The notes below the pieces were generated by a model. It saw only the letters and a program-made list of their open reading frames with translations, was not told the DNA's origin and made no database searches. A DNA stretch of 64,000 bases from contig JBKQPR010000191.1 of assembly GCA_052144935.1 (NCBI GenBank), positions 8,962 to 72,961 of the forward strand, in the 5' to 3' direction. Position 1 is the stretch's first letter; every line of letters begins with the position of its first letter. Origin of the DNA: JOPF133 sp052144935 (lineage in GTDB: Bacteria; Acidobacteriota; Terriglobia; Bryobacterales; Bryobacteraceae). Made by a program: the position numbers and the translations under genes. Positions 36,128-44,744 of this stretch are shown piece after piece.

Positions 36128-37405
36128 TCATTTCCCCCGGCGATAGATTCCCCCGCCCAGCCCGCGCATCATTTTGCCCCACAGCGATTGCTCCAGCTCG
36201 TCGGAATCGTCCGGGTCCACGGGGGTCACTGCAATGTGCAGACCCGCCATTTCGTCGCTGCTGCCCGGCCCCCACACCACCCGCTTGGGCGGATGGTTTG
36301 GATTGCGCGGATTGGCGTCCGAATTGTCGTAGGTGAATTCCATCTCCAGGCGCGTGCCTTCCGGCAGCCGCAGGGGGGCTGCGTAGGTGTATTGCTGCTG
36401 CCAGTCGAAGTCCCAGCGCGGGATGCGGATCAGGGTGCGCCGCGAACCATCCGGCAGCACCGCGTAGCCGTACATCTCCCGGCAGACGTAGTGCGCGTGC
36501 GGATTCACGGCGATCGCGTCCACCGCCACCGGGAGCGTGAAATGGTCGGTCACTTTGTAGGCCCGCGCTCCCGCTGGAATGTCGATGCGGTTCGACCCCA
36601 GCGGCACGTCCATAATGGTCCGCCGCGGCCTCTGGTCCGTAAAGTACAGGGCCACGCTGGTGCGGTCCGTCTCGGCGCGGCCGATCGGATGATAGTGCAC
36701 CTGCAGGACCAGCGTGGCATTGCCGTGCAGCAGTTCCGGCACATCCGCGGGCGTCTGGAAGGGGATCGCTCCGGGCGTCCATCCGCCCAGCCCGCGCGCC
36801 GGCAGAAAACCGGGCGTGCCGAAACAGGAATAGCCCGCGCCCGTGTCGCGCTGGCGGGCCGTGCCGGTGATGTCCTGAAACAGGATGGCGTGGTGCACGA
36901 CCTTGGCGTTTCCCGGCCGGATGTCCAGCGCGCGCACCCACCGGTCGCGGCCGGCGGGCGAGGGGATGGCGAAGCACTGGTACAGGTCCGGCCCTTCCGC
37001 CGGCACGGAAAAAGCCGCGCGCATCTGCGCTTCCAGATCGGGCTTGCCCAACTGCCAGCCATCGCGGAACACCGGAGGAGCGGGCGTCCCGGCCGGATTG
37101 CCCTCGGCCGCTCCAGTGGCCGCCCAGCGCGCCAGGGTGGCAATTTCGGCGTCGGTCAGTTTGCGCGCGTGTTCGAAAGCCGGCTCGGCGGGCAGCCAGG
37201 GCGGCATGTAGCGCTTGGCCGTCACCGTGGCGACCACTGCGGCGCGCTTGGCGGCATCCGGATAAGCCACCAGGGAGAACGGCGCCACGCCGCCCGGCCG
37301 GTGACAGGAGACGCACTGGCGATAGAGGATCGGCGCCACGTCATGCGAAAACGTCACGCCAGTCTGCGCCGCAAAGAACGCCGCCAGCAGTCCCGAGAGG
37401 CCCAC
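36128..37405 (-). CDS. Copper type II ascorbate-dependent monooxygenase-like protein with N-terminal c-type haem domain
   Basis: About 425 residues. A hydrophobic leader (GLSGLLAAFFAAQTG) is followed by a cytochrome-c-like domain with haem site CVSCH (FSHDVAPILYRQCVSCHRPG), then two PHM-like domains with histidines in VVHHAILFQDITG, LVLQVHYHPIGRAETD and AVNPHAHYVCREMYG, and WDFDWQQQYTYAAPL. This fusion occurs in soil Acidobacteriota and Planctomycetes; predicted role is periplasmic copper/haem redox oxidation of an unknown substrate. I take GTG 37405; the GGGAGG site lies very close, so a start a few codons later is possible. Confidence 0.8.
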   Translation of the reverse strand: MGLSGLLAAFFAAQTGVTFSHDVAPILYRQCVSCHRPGGVAPFSLVAYPDAAKRAAVVATVTAKRYMPPWLPAEPAFEHARKLTDAEIATLARWAATGAAEGNPAGTPAPPVFRDGWQLGKPDLEAQMRAAFSVPAEGPDLYQCFAIPSPAGRDRWVRALDIRPGNAKVVHHAILFQDITGTARQRDTGAGYSCFGTPGFLPARGLGGWTPGAIPFQTPADVPELLHGNATLVLQVHYHPIGRAETDRTSVALYFTDQRPRRTIMDVPLGSNRIDIPAGARAYKVTDHFTLPVAVDAIAVNPHAHYVCREMYGYAVLPDGSRRTLIRIPRWDFDWQQQYTYAAPLRLPEGTRLEMEFTYDNSDANPRNPNHPPKRVVWGPGSSDEMAGLHIAVTPVDPDDSDELEQSLWGKMMRGLGGGIYRRGK

Positions 37406-37415
37406 CTCCCTATTG

Positions 37416-38360
37416 TCACCGATTCCGCGCGGCCATCTCCCACTGGCCGTCGGCCGAGCGGTCCACCAGGTAGCTGGCCAGCTCGTCTCCTCGCATGACC
37501 ACCAAGCCGTCCATCGCACCCACCGACACCACGCCGCCGATGCGCGCCATCGCCACGCCGATCTGGTCCATAGCAAACTGCCGTACGTGAGCGGTCTGGC
37601 GATCCCAGCGCAGCAGGCCGCCCGGATAGTTGCCGTATTCGCCGCGGCGGTAGAGCGCCAGCCACACGGCATCGGGCTCCACCAGAATCGCCGAGACCGA
37701 CCAGCGCAGGATTTCCGGCGGCGCATAGAGCTTGTAGGTGCGGCTGACCGTATCGAAATAGCCGAAGCCGTCCACGCCGGTGGCGCCCTCGGCGTTGTAG
37801 AAGGTCTTGCCGAACCAGAGATTGCCGCCCACCCACTGGTGCGGGCCGACCTCCTCGTTCATCTCCGCCTGATCCGGATGCAGATAACCTCTCACGTCGT
37901 CGGGCCGCGCCGCCTGCCAAGTCGCCAGATCGGATTGCGGCAGCGGGTAAATCTTGGGGCCCTCGGCGATCACCGTGTATTCCGATCCGTAGCGGTTCTT
38001 TTGGCGGACAATCCGGAACGCGCCGAACGCGGCCTCCGGATCGTCCTCGGCCGGTGGCTCCGTAGCGCCTAAGATTTGCGGGTGGCCCGTCGCCATACCC
38101 GAGATGCGCGCCTGTTCCCACGCGGCGCCCAGGTTGCCCGGCTTCCCGGCCGCGGCGCCTGCGACATGCGGAACGCCGGCCGCGTCCACCGAGACGCGCA
38201 GAAACTCCTCCCCGTCACCCATGACGATTCCTTCCCGCCGCACCCGCACCGCGCCGAAGGGCATGTAGGCGACGTGTTTGACCAGTGTCCGGCTGTGCGG
38301 ATCGTAAAAGAGCTGGTGGCTTTCGTAAGTCGACCACTTCTCGCCGACGCAGGCTGGCAA
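37416..38360 (-). CDS. Hypothetical protein, N-terminus probably lost
   Basis: About 314 residues to a TTG at 38360, but the frame simply runs into the VapC remnant, so the true 5' end seems to be missing. The body (SHQLFYDPHSRTLVKHVAYM; GGNLWFGKTFYNAEGATGVD; WSVSAILVEPDAVWLALYRR; IGGVVSVGAMDGLVVMRGDE) has beta-propeller-like repeats but matches no family I know. It ends 10 bp before the monooxygenase start, so the two may be co-transcribed. Confidence 0.5.
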   Translation of the reverse strand: MPACVGEKWSTYESHQLFYDPHSRTLVKHVAYMPFGAVRVRREGIVMGDGEEFLRVSVDAAGVPHVAGAAAGKPGNLGAAWEQARISGMATGHPQILGATEPPAEDDPEAAFGAFRIVRQKNRYGSEYTVIAEGPKIYPLPQSDLATWQAARPDDVRGYLHPDQAEMNEEVGPHQWVGGNLWFGKTFYNAEGATGVDGFGYFDTVSRTYKLYAPPEILRWSVSAILVEPDAVWLALYRRGEYGNYPGGLLRWDRQTAHVRQFAMDQIGVAMARIGGVVSVGAMDGLVVMRGDELASYLVDRSADGQWEMAARNR

Positions 38361-38361
38361 A

Positions 38362-38560
38362 GCGCCAGTCCCTCCCGCAGGACCAGGTCAAGGTAAGCGG
38401 CGTCATAGACGGTAAGCCCGTGACGGTCGGCCAGGCTGAAAACGCCGTCATAGGAAACCGGATCGGACAGCCGGATAGGCAGGCTTTTGAGGGCCCCTAA
38501 GAAGTCCTGGGCGTGGGCGCGGGTGATACGCTGCAGCGAGCGAAGAGTCAATAACAAGGG
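38362..38560 (-). pseudogene. PIN-domain toxin (VapC) remnant
   Basis: The frame reads ITRAHAQDFLGALKSLPIRL, SDPVSYDGVFSLADRHGLTV and YDAAYLDLVLREGLAL, the C-terminal half of a VapC PIN domain including the conserved YDAAYL. Just upstream in another frame, LVIDSSLAAAYHP is the beginning of a PIN domain (first acidic residue). The middle and the end (TLD) are gone. Confidence 0.6.
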
Positions 38561-38590
38561 AGGCCACAGGGGCGGTAACGATGGATGTAA

Positions 38591-38692
38591 TCATGAACGG
38601 TCCAGCCTTCGGAGTCTGGCTTCACGCGCTTTTGCAATTGAGAATGCTGCCAGCGCCGCCGCCTACTCATCGGGAAGTTGAATCACGGTCAT
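38591..38692 (-). pseudogene. VapB-type antitoxin remnant
   Basis: MTVIQLPDE, then TAG, then AAALAAFSIAKAREARLRRL. The opening MTVIQLPDEQAAAL is typical of short antitoxins paired with PIN toxins; here a nonsense codon replaces Gln10 and the gene is only 33 codons long. Confidence 0.5.
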
Positions 38693-38790
38693 GGCCTAAG
38701 CTGGTTGCCGCCTTTCGATGATACGCAGCCGTCTGTCACGGCTGGCTCAAGTAGCCGGAGTAGCCGGCGCATGTTGGGCGCACGAAACGA

Positions 38791-38835
38791 GGGTCGAGAC
38801 GAATCTCGACCCAGCAGGCCGAGGGCCTGCGCCAC
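38791..38835. repeat. Dispersed palindromic repeat, family A copy 1
   Basis: A 9-bp stem (GGGTCGAGA / TCTCGACCC) with loop CGAA at 38791-38812 is followed by GCAGGCCGAGGGCCTGCGCC. The same ~45-bp element is at 44784-44829. It lies downstream of the methyltransferase gene. Confidence 0.6.
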
Positions 38836-38844
38836 TAGGCATCA

Positions 38845-39603
38845 CTACACCGTGCCGCAATACACCTTGGTCATATAGCGAAGCGCCACCAGGCCCGCCT
38901 GCTGATTCTCGGCGAACGCGCGCTCCAACTCCTGGTTCACGCATCGGTAGGCCTCGGAGCCCGGTGGCGGCGCATAGGAGGACGAGTGCATCCGGCCGAG
39001 CAGGCCCTCCAGATCGAAACGCTGCTGGTTCGGAAAAGCGGCCTGCTTCCAGCGGCCCGCTCCGAAGAACTGGTCCATCACGCCGTCATCCATGCGGCGG
39101 TGGTCCACCTGCCTGTAATCGGGCGCATAGCGGTCGAGTATCGCTTCGTAGGCCTCCAGAAAAGGCCCTTCCACCAGCCGCTCGTTCCACGCCAGCACCA
39201 CCCAGCCGGGAGGGCGCAGAATGCGGCGAAACTCGGCTTGGGCAGCCGAGCGGTCGAACCAGTGAAAGGCCTGGCCGGCGGTGACGAAATCCACCGCTCC
39301 ATCCGCCAGGCTGGTGGCCTCGGCGCGGCCTTCCACGCTTTGAAAGCGCGGCTCATCGGCCAGAATGCGCGCCCCGGCCTGCCGCATCTCCAGGTTCGGC
39401 TCCACGCCGAACACCTGGCAGCCGAAGCGCAGAAACAGCGCCGCGAAGAATCCCGTGCCCGACCCGATGTCGGCCACCACGGATTGCGGGGTGAGGCCGC
39501 ATTCGCGCTCCAGCCACGGCACGAGCTCGGGCGGATAGGAAGGCCGGTAGCGCACGTAGTCCGCCACCCGCGAAGAAAATCGTTTCGCCGGATCGTTGTC
39601 CAT
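38845..39603 (-). CDS. Class I SAM-dependent methyltransferase
   Basis: 252 residues. The N-terminus FSSRVADYVRYRPSYP is typical of UbiE/Tam-like methyltransferases. Motif I is VVADIGSGTGFFAALFL, motif II FGVEPNLEMRQ, and the DFVTAGQAFHWFD block is followed by LRPPGWVVLAWNE. The acceptor substrate is unknown; the YCGTV C-terminus is unremarkable. The gene is divergent from the ribokinase gene, with only 14 bp between the two start codons. Confidence 0.9.
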   Translation of the reverse strand: MDNDPAKRFSSRVADYVRYRPSYPPELVPWLERECGLTPQSVVADIGSGTGFFAALFLRFGCQVFGVEPNLEMRQAGARILADEPRFQSVEGRAEATSLADGAVDFVTAGQAFHWFDRSAAQAEFRRILRPPGWVVLAWNERLVEGPFLEAYEAILDRYAPDYRQVDHRRMDDGVMDQFFGAGRWKQAAFPNQQRFDLEGLLGRMHSSSYAPPPGSEAYRCVNQELERAFAENQQAGLVALRYMTKVYCGTV

Positions 39604-39617
39604 GTTTCAATGATTCC

Positions 39618-40547
39618 ATGAACCGTCCACCCCACATCGTCGTGGTAGGCAGCGCCAACGTCGATCTCACCACTTTTACCGACAATTTCCCGCGTCCGGG
39701 AGAGACCATTTTCGGCCGCGAATTCCATCTCGGCTTCGGCGGCAAAGGCGCCAATCAGGCGGTGGCCGCGCGGCTCTGCGGGGCCCGCGTATCCATGGTG
39801 GCGCGCGTGGGCGACGACCTTTTCGGCCCCGCCACCATCGCCAACTTCCGCGCCCGCGGAGTGGAAGCCGACCACGTGTGGGTCACGCCCGGAGTCTCCA
39901 GCGGGGTGGCCCCCATCTTCGTGGATGCCGCGGGGCAGAACCGCATCCTGGTGGTGAAAGGCGCCAACGACCGTCTGCTGCCCGCCGACGTGGATCGCTC
40001 GGCGGATCTGCTGCGCTCGGCCGATTGCCTGGTGATGCAGCTCGAAATTCCCGTGGAGACCGTTTACTACGTGTTGCGGTTCGCCCGCCGCGAGCGGATC
40101 CGCACGATCCTCAACCCGGCCCCCGGGCAGCCGCTCGACCTGGCCGAACTGGCCCACGTGGATTACCTGATTCCCAACGAGAGCGAGGCCGAGGCGATCA
40201 GTGGCATGCCCGTGCGCAATCCGGAGGAAGCGCGCGCGTGCGCAGCCAGCCTGGTGGGGCGCGGCATCCCGCGCGTGATCGTGACGCTGGGCGCGTCGGG
40301 CGCGCTCTGCGCAGGGGCCGATGGCGCGAGCCACGTGCCAGCGCACCAGGTGAATCCCGTGGACACCACCGGCGCGGGCGACGCCTTCATCGGCAGCTTT
40401 GCCTGCTTTCTGGCCGGAGGATGCGGCGAATCCGAAGCCATCGCGCGAGCCAACGTGTACGCCGCCCTCTCCACGCTGGCCGTGGGTACGCAATCCTCGT
40501 TTGCATCCGCCGAGCGCTTCCAGGCCGAGTGGGCCGCCAGGGGGTGA
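39618..40547 (+). CDS. rbsK: Ribokinase (PfkB family sugar kinase)
   Basis: 309 residues, the normal size. It transfers phosphate from ATP to ribose or a related sugar in the cytosol. The PfkB signatures are present: N-terminal GSANVDLTTFTDNFPRPGET and HLGFGGKGANQAVAARLCGA (substrate site), C-terminal VDTTGAGDAFIGSFACFLAG with the catalytic Asp. The sugar specificity cannot be fixed from sequence; ribokinase is the best match. No transporter or regulator for ribose is adjacent. Confidence 0.88.
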   Translation: MNRPPHIVVVGSANVDLTTFTDNFPRPGETIFGREFHLGFGGKGANQAVAARLCGARVSMVARVGDDLFGPATIANFRARGVEADHVWVTPGVSSGVAPIFVDAAGQNRILVVKGANDRLLPADVDRSADLLRSADCLVMQLEIPVETVYYVLRFARRERIRTILNPAPGQPLDLAELAHVDYLIPNESEAEAISGMPVRNPEEARACAASLVGRGIPRVIVTLGASGALCAGADGASHVPAHQVNPVDTTGAGDAFIGSFACFLAGGCGESEAIARANVYAALSTLAVGTQSSFASAERFQAEWAARG

Positions 40548-40579
40548 CGTGACACCCCGATCGCCGGGTTGACATCCGG

Positions 40580-40660
40580 GGCGCCCTCGGGGCCCGCCTG
40601 TCCCGCAAGCGCTCAAGCCTTTGCGCTCCAAGATGGGACAGGCGTTTTCGCCTGTCCCCA
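40580..40660. repeat. Dispersed GC-rich hairpin repeat, family B copy 2
   Basis: It repeats the element at 13581-13662: GCGCCCTCGGGGCCCGCCTG, a short variable part, then the hairpin GGGACAGGCGTTTTCGCCTG. It follows the ribokinase gene and may act as a terminator. I see no gene in the remainder of 40548-40855. Confidence 0.5.
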
Positions 40661-40855
40661 TGGCCTTACGGGCCACCAAAGGTGATGAAAGCCCAAGTTT
40701 GCGCGAGGCTTTCAACCGTCAACCGATTCCATTACAGCTCTGACCGAGTGGCTCTGGGCCCGGCTCTGTTTCCGCGGCTCTGTTGCGAATGCCCCGTGTT
40801 TGCAAATGGTTACCGAGCCTCGACCCGGCCTCCCCGACCGGTTGAGCACCCGCCG

Positions 40856-41716
40856 CTACCGCAGAAGCTGCGCGGCGAAGAATTCCTCGGCCCGCCGCAT
40901 AGCGTCCTCGGTGGCGCGCCGGTTCGCCGCTTTGGATTGCCTGGCGTTGCCCGGGTCGTCGAAGTTGTGCTCCGCGCCGGCGTACACGATCGCCTCCAGC
41001 GGATTGCCGGCCGCGCGAGCGCGTTGCGCAAACTCCTGGCAGCGCTGGGGCGACACCTCTTCATCGGCCCCTGCGATCATCATCAGGATGGGCGCATAGG
41101 CCCGGTAGCTGCCCTGAATCGCCGCCATGCCGCAGCCGGGATATTCCGCGAGCGCGGCGCGGAAACCGGTTAGCGGAGTGGGCCGCTCGATTCCCGGGGC
41201 GCGGCTGCTCATGGTGACCAGCACGGTCATGGCGCCGTTCGACCACCCTTGCACGCCGACGCGGTTCGAGATCGCATCGCCGCGGCCGCGCAGATAGCGT
41301 AGCGCACCGTAAGCATCCAAAGGCCGCACGGTCTGCTCGCTGACTTCGTCCGGCCGCTGTTCGTAGCTCCCCACGGGGAAACCGCCCGGGTATCCGCGCG
41401 GCCCGAAGCTATCCACCAGCAGTGCCAGGTAACCGCGCGCCGCCCAGAATTCGCCCCATTGCCGGTGCCGTTGGGACAGCGTGGCGGCCGTGTAGATGCC
41501 CTTGGCGAGCGAGGAATAGGGCCCCGCGCGCCCATGCAGCATCACGATGGCGGCATGGGGAACGGTTCCGGTTCCGGTGCCGGCTCCAGTGCCCGCCGGC
41601 TCGAACAGATAGCCCGTGAGGTTGGTCCGGCCGTCCTCGCTAGGGAAATGGACCGTCTTCGGCTCGGCCGCCGCGGCGCAGGCGGCCAAGATCGGAAGCA
41701 CGGCGAGAAAGCGCAT
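40856..41716 (-). CDS. Secreted alpha/beta hydrolase (dienelactone hydrolase-like)
   Basis: 286 residues from the ATG at 41716. Signal peptide MRFLAVLPILAACAAAAE. The fold shows AAIVMLHGRAGPYSSLAKGI (oxyanion strand), the nucleophile elbow GVQGWSNGAMTVLV, the acid in ILMMIAGADEEVSPQ and the catalytic His in YAGAEHNFDDPGNARQ. A short Gly-Thr repeat (AGTGAGTGTGTV) before strand 1 is encoded by a simple DNA repeat. The ester substrate is unknown. It begins 8 bp after the phosphatase gene on the same strand. Confidence 0.88.
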   Translation of the reverse strand: MRFLAVLPILAACAAAAEPKTVHFPSEDGRTNLTGYLFEPAGTGAGTGTGTVPHAAIVMLHGRAGPYSSLAKGIYTAATLSQRHRQWGEFWAARGYLALLVDSFGPRGYPGGFPVGSYEQRPDEVSEQTVRPLDAYGALRYLRGRGDAISNRVGVQGWSNGAMTVLVTMSSRAPGIERPTPLTGFRAALAEYPGCGMAAIQGSYRAYAPILMMIAGADEEVSPQRCQEFAQRARAAGNPLEAIVYAGAEHNFDDPGNARQSKAANRRATEDAMRRAEEFFAAQLLR

Positions 41717-41724
41717 GGTTGATG

Positions 41725-42234
41725 TTACCGCCGCGCGAGAGCCGGGCGATCGGGCGCCAATCTCTCGATCCAGGCGCGCTGCTCGGGCGTCTCCGGAACG
41801 TTCAGCCCTCGCGCCGCACTGACCGTTCGTAGAGCGGAAGCGGCGTCCATTCCGGCCACGATCAGCGCTCCGGCGGCGATCAGACCCGACCGGCCCACTC
41901 CCTGGCGGCAATGCACGGCGACATTCCTGCCACTTTCAAGATCCCGGCTGAACTCCTGAACCAGGAACGCCGCCAACGTGCGAGAGGCCGGCACGCCAAG
42001 GTCCGGAATCGGGAATGAGACAAAGCGCAAGCCGGCGGCTTCCACGAGCGGGCCTTCTTCCTCAAGCCCCAGCTCCCTTTGTTCTTCCCGCTCCAGCAAC
42101 GACACCACCACATCGAGATTGGCGCGCTGCCAGGCGCGCACTTCGTCCTCCAGCCAATCTCCCCCGCGAGGCCGGCTCGAAATGGCGAGGCGCCCCCGCC
42201 AGGGGCCCGGTATCCAGAACAACTCAGGAGCCAT
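41725..42234 (-). CDS. Protein-tyrosine / dual-specificity-type phosphatase
   Basis: 169 residues. The CX5R active site is VAVHCRQGVGRSGLIAA (nucleophile Cys, then Arg), and the general-acid loop region is FVSFPIPDLGVPASRTLA with Asp before LGVP. The N-terminal ELFWIPGPWRGRLAISSRPR block is typical of bacterial DSP-like phosphatases. Cytosolic; the target is unknown. Likely co-transcribed with the hydrolase downstream. Confidence 0.88.
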   Translation of the reverse strand: MAPELFWIPGPWRGRLAISSRPRGGDWLEDEVRAWQRANLDVVVSLLEREEQRELGLEEEGPLVEAAGLRFVSFPIPDLGVPASRTLAAFLVQEFSRDLESGRNVAVHCRQGVGRSGLIAAGALIVAGMDAASALRTVSAARGLNVPETPEQRAWIERLAPDRPALARR

Positions 42235-42353
42235 GTTGTCCTACTATTATCTCCCGCGGGAGAGACCCAGGGCTGTTGCCGCCCGAGGGGCCGCCCGTGC
42301 GGCTGGTTCATTGCCGGATCGCGGCTCATCGGGCTTCAGGTCCGCGCCCTTCC

Positions 42354-43223
42354 CTACCCCAGCACCGTCTTGCAATACTGGTAGCACTTCTTGACTTCCG
42401 CCACGGCGTCCGATCCCGGCACGCCGTATTCGTACTCGATATTCGCGGGAATCCCATACTTCCGGTCTCTCAACAGCAGCAGCACCTGCCGGATGGGCGT
42501 GTCGCCTTGGCCGAAGGGCGTGCCGGGGCCGTGGTCCTTCTTGCGGTCCTTGATGTGCAACACCAGGATCTTGTCGTGGTTCTGCTGGATGTAGCCCACC
42601 GGGTCGTAGCCCGCCGCGAAGAAATGGCCGATATCCAGGTTGATATAGAATTGCTTGGACATCCGGAGCGCCTCGGCGAAGCTCTCGGGTTTGGCGAACT
42701 GGTTGGGGTCGGTCACATTGTCGTGGCCATGCATGGCCACGCGGACCTTGTGCAACTCGGCCAGCGGCGCCAGGCGCCTGGCGCAGGTCAGCGTGGTCGA
42801 CGTGGTAATCAGGTCGAGGCCCATCGCCTTGGTCATCTGGAAGCCGCGGTTCAGTTCCTCGTCCGAGAAATTGTCGTTGAAATTCAGGCTGTAGGCCGAC
42901 AGGACGATTCCAGCGTCGGTGAACTTCTTGGCCACCTCGTGGAAGTAATCGAGGGGCGTTTCGAGGCGCCACTTCCTCAACAGTTCGCGGGTCTCGGAGT
43001 CGCTCGCCGCGAACGGCTCCACGTGCCCCATGGCGAGCTCGGCCTCGCCCAGCCCCACCTGCACCAGCGCGGCGATGCAGGCATCCAGCAGCCGGTCGCG
43101 AAAGCTGTAGGTCTGCGCGCCAATCTGCACTCCGCGGATCTTGGAATCGATTCTGGCCGCGCGAGCGGCGGCCAGCGGAAGCGCCGCCAGGGCGACCTTC
43201 CCGAATTGCCGTCTCGAATACAT
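42354..43223 (-). CDS. Exported sugar phosphate isomerase/epimerase-like TIM-barrel protein (2)
   Basis: 289 residues from the ATG at 43223. A twin-arginine-like leader (MYSRRQFGKVALAALPLAAA) predicts Tat export. Barrel motifs parallel the gene at 34575: VQIGAQTYSFRDRLLDACIA, VRVAMHGHDNVTDPNQF, FYINLDIGHFFAAGYDPVGY, LVLHIKDRKKDHGPGTPFGQ and ANIEYEYGVPGSDA. It lacks the low-complexity insert of its paralogue and is therefore closer to the usual length. The gene follows the APC permease by 20 bp, suggesting one operon. Confidence 0.88.
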   Translation of the reverse strand: MYSRRQFGKVALAALPLAAARAARIDSKIRGVQIGAQTYSFRDRLLDACIAALVQVGLGEAELAMGHVEPFAASDSETRELLRKWRLETPLDYFHEVAKKFTDAGIVLSAYSLNFNDNFSDEELNRGFQMTKAMGLDLITTSTTLTCARRLAPLAELHKVRVAMHGHDNVTDPNQFAKPESFAEALRMSKQFYINLDIGHFFAAGYDPVGYIQQNHDKILVLHIKDRKKDHGPGTPFGQGDTPIRQVLLLLRDRKYGIPANIEYEYGVPGSDAVAEVKKCYQYCKTVLG

Positions 43224-43243
43224 GCGGTTACTCTCCTTTGCGG

Positions 43244-44659
43244 TCACGCCGGCCGCGCGCCCAATCCCAGGCGGTAGACCAGCGCTCCCACGCCCACGGT
43301 GGCAAACGCGGTCAGCGACGCCACCGGGTGCTTCACCACGCCATACGTCATCATGCAGGCGCCTACTACGATATATGAAGCCGGAATCAGGGGCCAGGCA
43401 AAATCCAGCGCATGCAGCCTCTGCCATGCCGGGCGCTTCCGGCGAAAGACAAACAGCGACACCACCGTGAGCACGCTGAACAGCGTCAGGCTTAGCCCAA
43501 TATAGATCACCAGGTCGGGGAACGGGGTGAGCGTCATCAGAATGGCGCACAGCCCCTGGCTTACAATCGCGACTACCGGCGTGTGCCAGCGCGGATGCAC
43601 GCTGGCGGCAGCGTGCAGGAAGGCCCTGTTCTTGGCCATGGCGTAGTATACGCGCGGCCCCACCGTCACCATGGCGTTCACCGAGGATACGATCGCCAGG
43701 GCCATCAGCCCGGAAAAAACACCTGAGATGCGCGGCCCGAACAAGCTCAGGGCCGCTTGCGACCCGATAGCGATTTCGCCGTGGGTGGCCTGTTCCGCCA
43801 GCGTGGCGATGGGCGTGGCATACAGGAAGACCACGTTCAACCCCAGGTACAATGCCGCCACAATAGCCGCGCCGGCCGCCAGCGCCGAAGGCAGCGTGCG
43901 CTCCGGATTGCGCACTTCCTCGGCCACGTATGTCGCCGCGTTCCATCCGCTATAGGCCCACACCACCCACAGCAGGCTGACGAAAAACTGGGTCGGCAGG
44001 CCCGATCCGCCGTGCATGCCGCTGTCCGAGCCGCTGCCCGCGAAGTGGCTCCAACTGCCGCTGCCGGCTGTCAGGCCCATCAGCACGAAGCCCACCAGCA
44101 CCACCAGCTTGATCGACGTGAGCACGTTCTGCACCTTGGCCGTGCGCCCCACGCCGAGGCAATTCAGAACCGTGAAGGCCGCGATCAGGATGGAAGCCAC
44201 CAGTTGGCCCACGCCCACGCGCAGCGAAAACACCCCCGCCCCAATCTCGGTGCCGGCGTGGGAAATGTGGAGCGCCGGCGCGAAGTGGCCCAGGTAATCC
44301 GAAAAGGTCAGCGCCGCCGCGGCGATAGGCGCCGAAAAGCCCGCGAAGAACGAGACCCAGCCGGTCATGAAGCCCCATTCCGGTCCGAAAGCGTGGGTGA
44401 GGTAGACGTACTCGCCGCCGGAGCTGGGAAAGTTGATGCCTAATTCCGAATAGCTGAGCGCCCCGGCGAAGGCGAACAGCGCGCCCACCGCCCAGCACAG
44501 CAGAATCAGGCGGGCGCTGCCCAAATTGCCCGCCAGAAACCCGGTGGTGGAAAAGATGCCCGCGCCCACCATATTGGAAATCACCAGCGCGGTGGCGCTG
44601 AAGAAACCAAGCTGGCGCAGGAGTCCCGGCTTCACGCTCTGCAGGACAAGTCTGGGCAT
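43244..44659 (-). CDS. APC-family amino acid permease
   Basis: 471 residues with 12 predicted membrane helices. The first helix GFFSATALVISNMVGAGIFS contains the unwound substrate-binding GAGIF typical of the LeuT-fold APC family; helix 6 region LLWVVWAYSGWNAATYVAEE fits as well. The substrate is probably an amino acid or a related amine, exchanged or taken up with protons. It is the first gene of a two-gene minus-strand unit with a sugar isomerase-like protein. Confidence 0.9.
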   Translation of the reverse strand: MPRLVLQSVKPGLLRQLGFFSATALVISNMVGAGIFSTTGFLAGNLGSARLILLCWAVGALFAFAGALSYSELGINFPSSGGEYVYLTHAFGPEWGFMTGWVSFFAGFSAPIAAAALTFSDYLGHFAPALHISHAGTEIGAGVFSLRVGVGQLVASILIAAFTVLNCLGVGRTAKVQNVLTSIKLVVLVGFVLMGLTAGSGSWSHFAGSGSDSGMHGGSGLPTQFFVSLLWVVWAYSGWNAATYVAEEVRNPERTLPSALAAGAAIVAALYLGLNVVFLYATPIATLAEQATHGEIAIGSQAALSLFGPRISGVFSGLMALAIVSSVNAMVTVGPRVYYAMAKNRAFLHAAASVHPRWHTPVVAIVSQGLCAILMTLTPFPDLVIYIGLSLTLFSVLTVVSLFVFRRKRPAWQRLHALDFAWPLIPASYIVVGACMMTYGVVKHPVASLTAFATVGVGALVYRLGLGARPA

Positions 44660-44744
44660 TTGGATCTACAGCTATTCTAAACGCGATAGCGGAAGCCGGG
44701 GAGCTCGTGGCGCAGACTCTCAGTCGGTGTGCCCTTTGGGCCCG

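Noticed and set aside
34965..37316. 783-codon minus-strand open frame
   Set aside because: It spans an antisense stretch of the isomerase, the HsdR relic and an off-frame reading of the monooxygenase; only the HsdR part has family signal.
39078..40715. 545-codon minus-strand frame opposite the ribokinase gene
   Set aside because: Antisense to a clear PfkB kinase; no family blocks.
42354..43946. Single 530-codon protein
   Set aside because: The upstream 240 codons are an off-frame reading of the permease; the isomerase starts at its twin-arginine leader at 43223.
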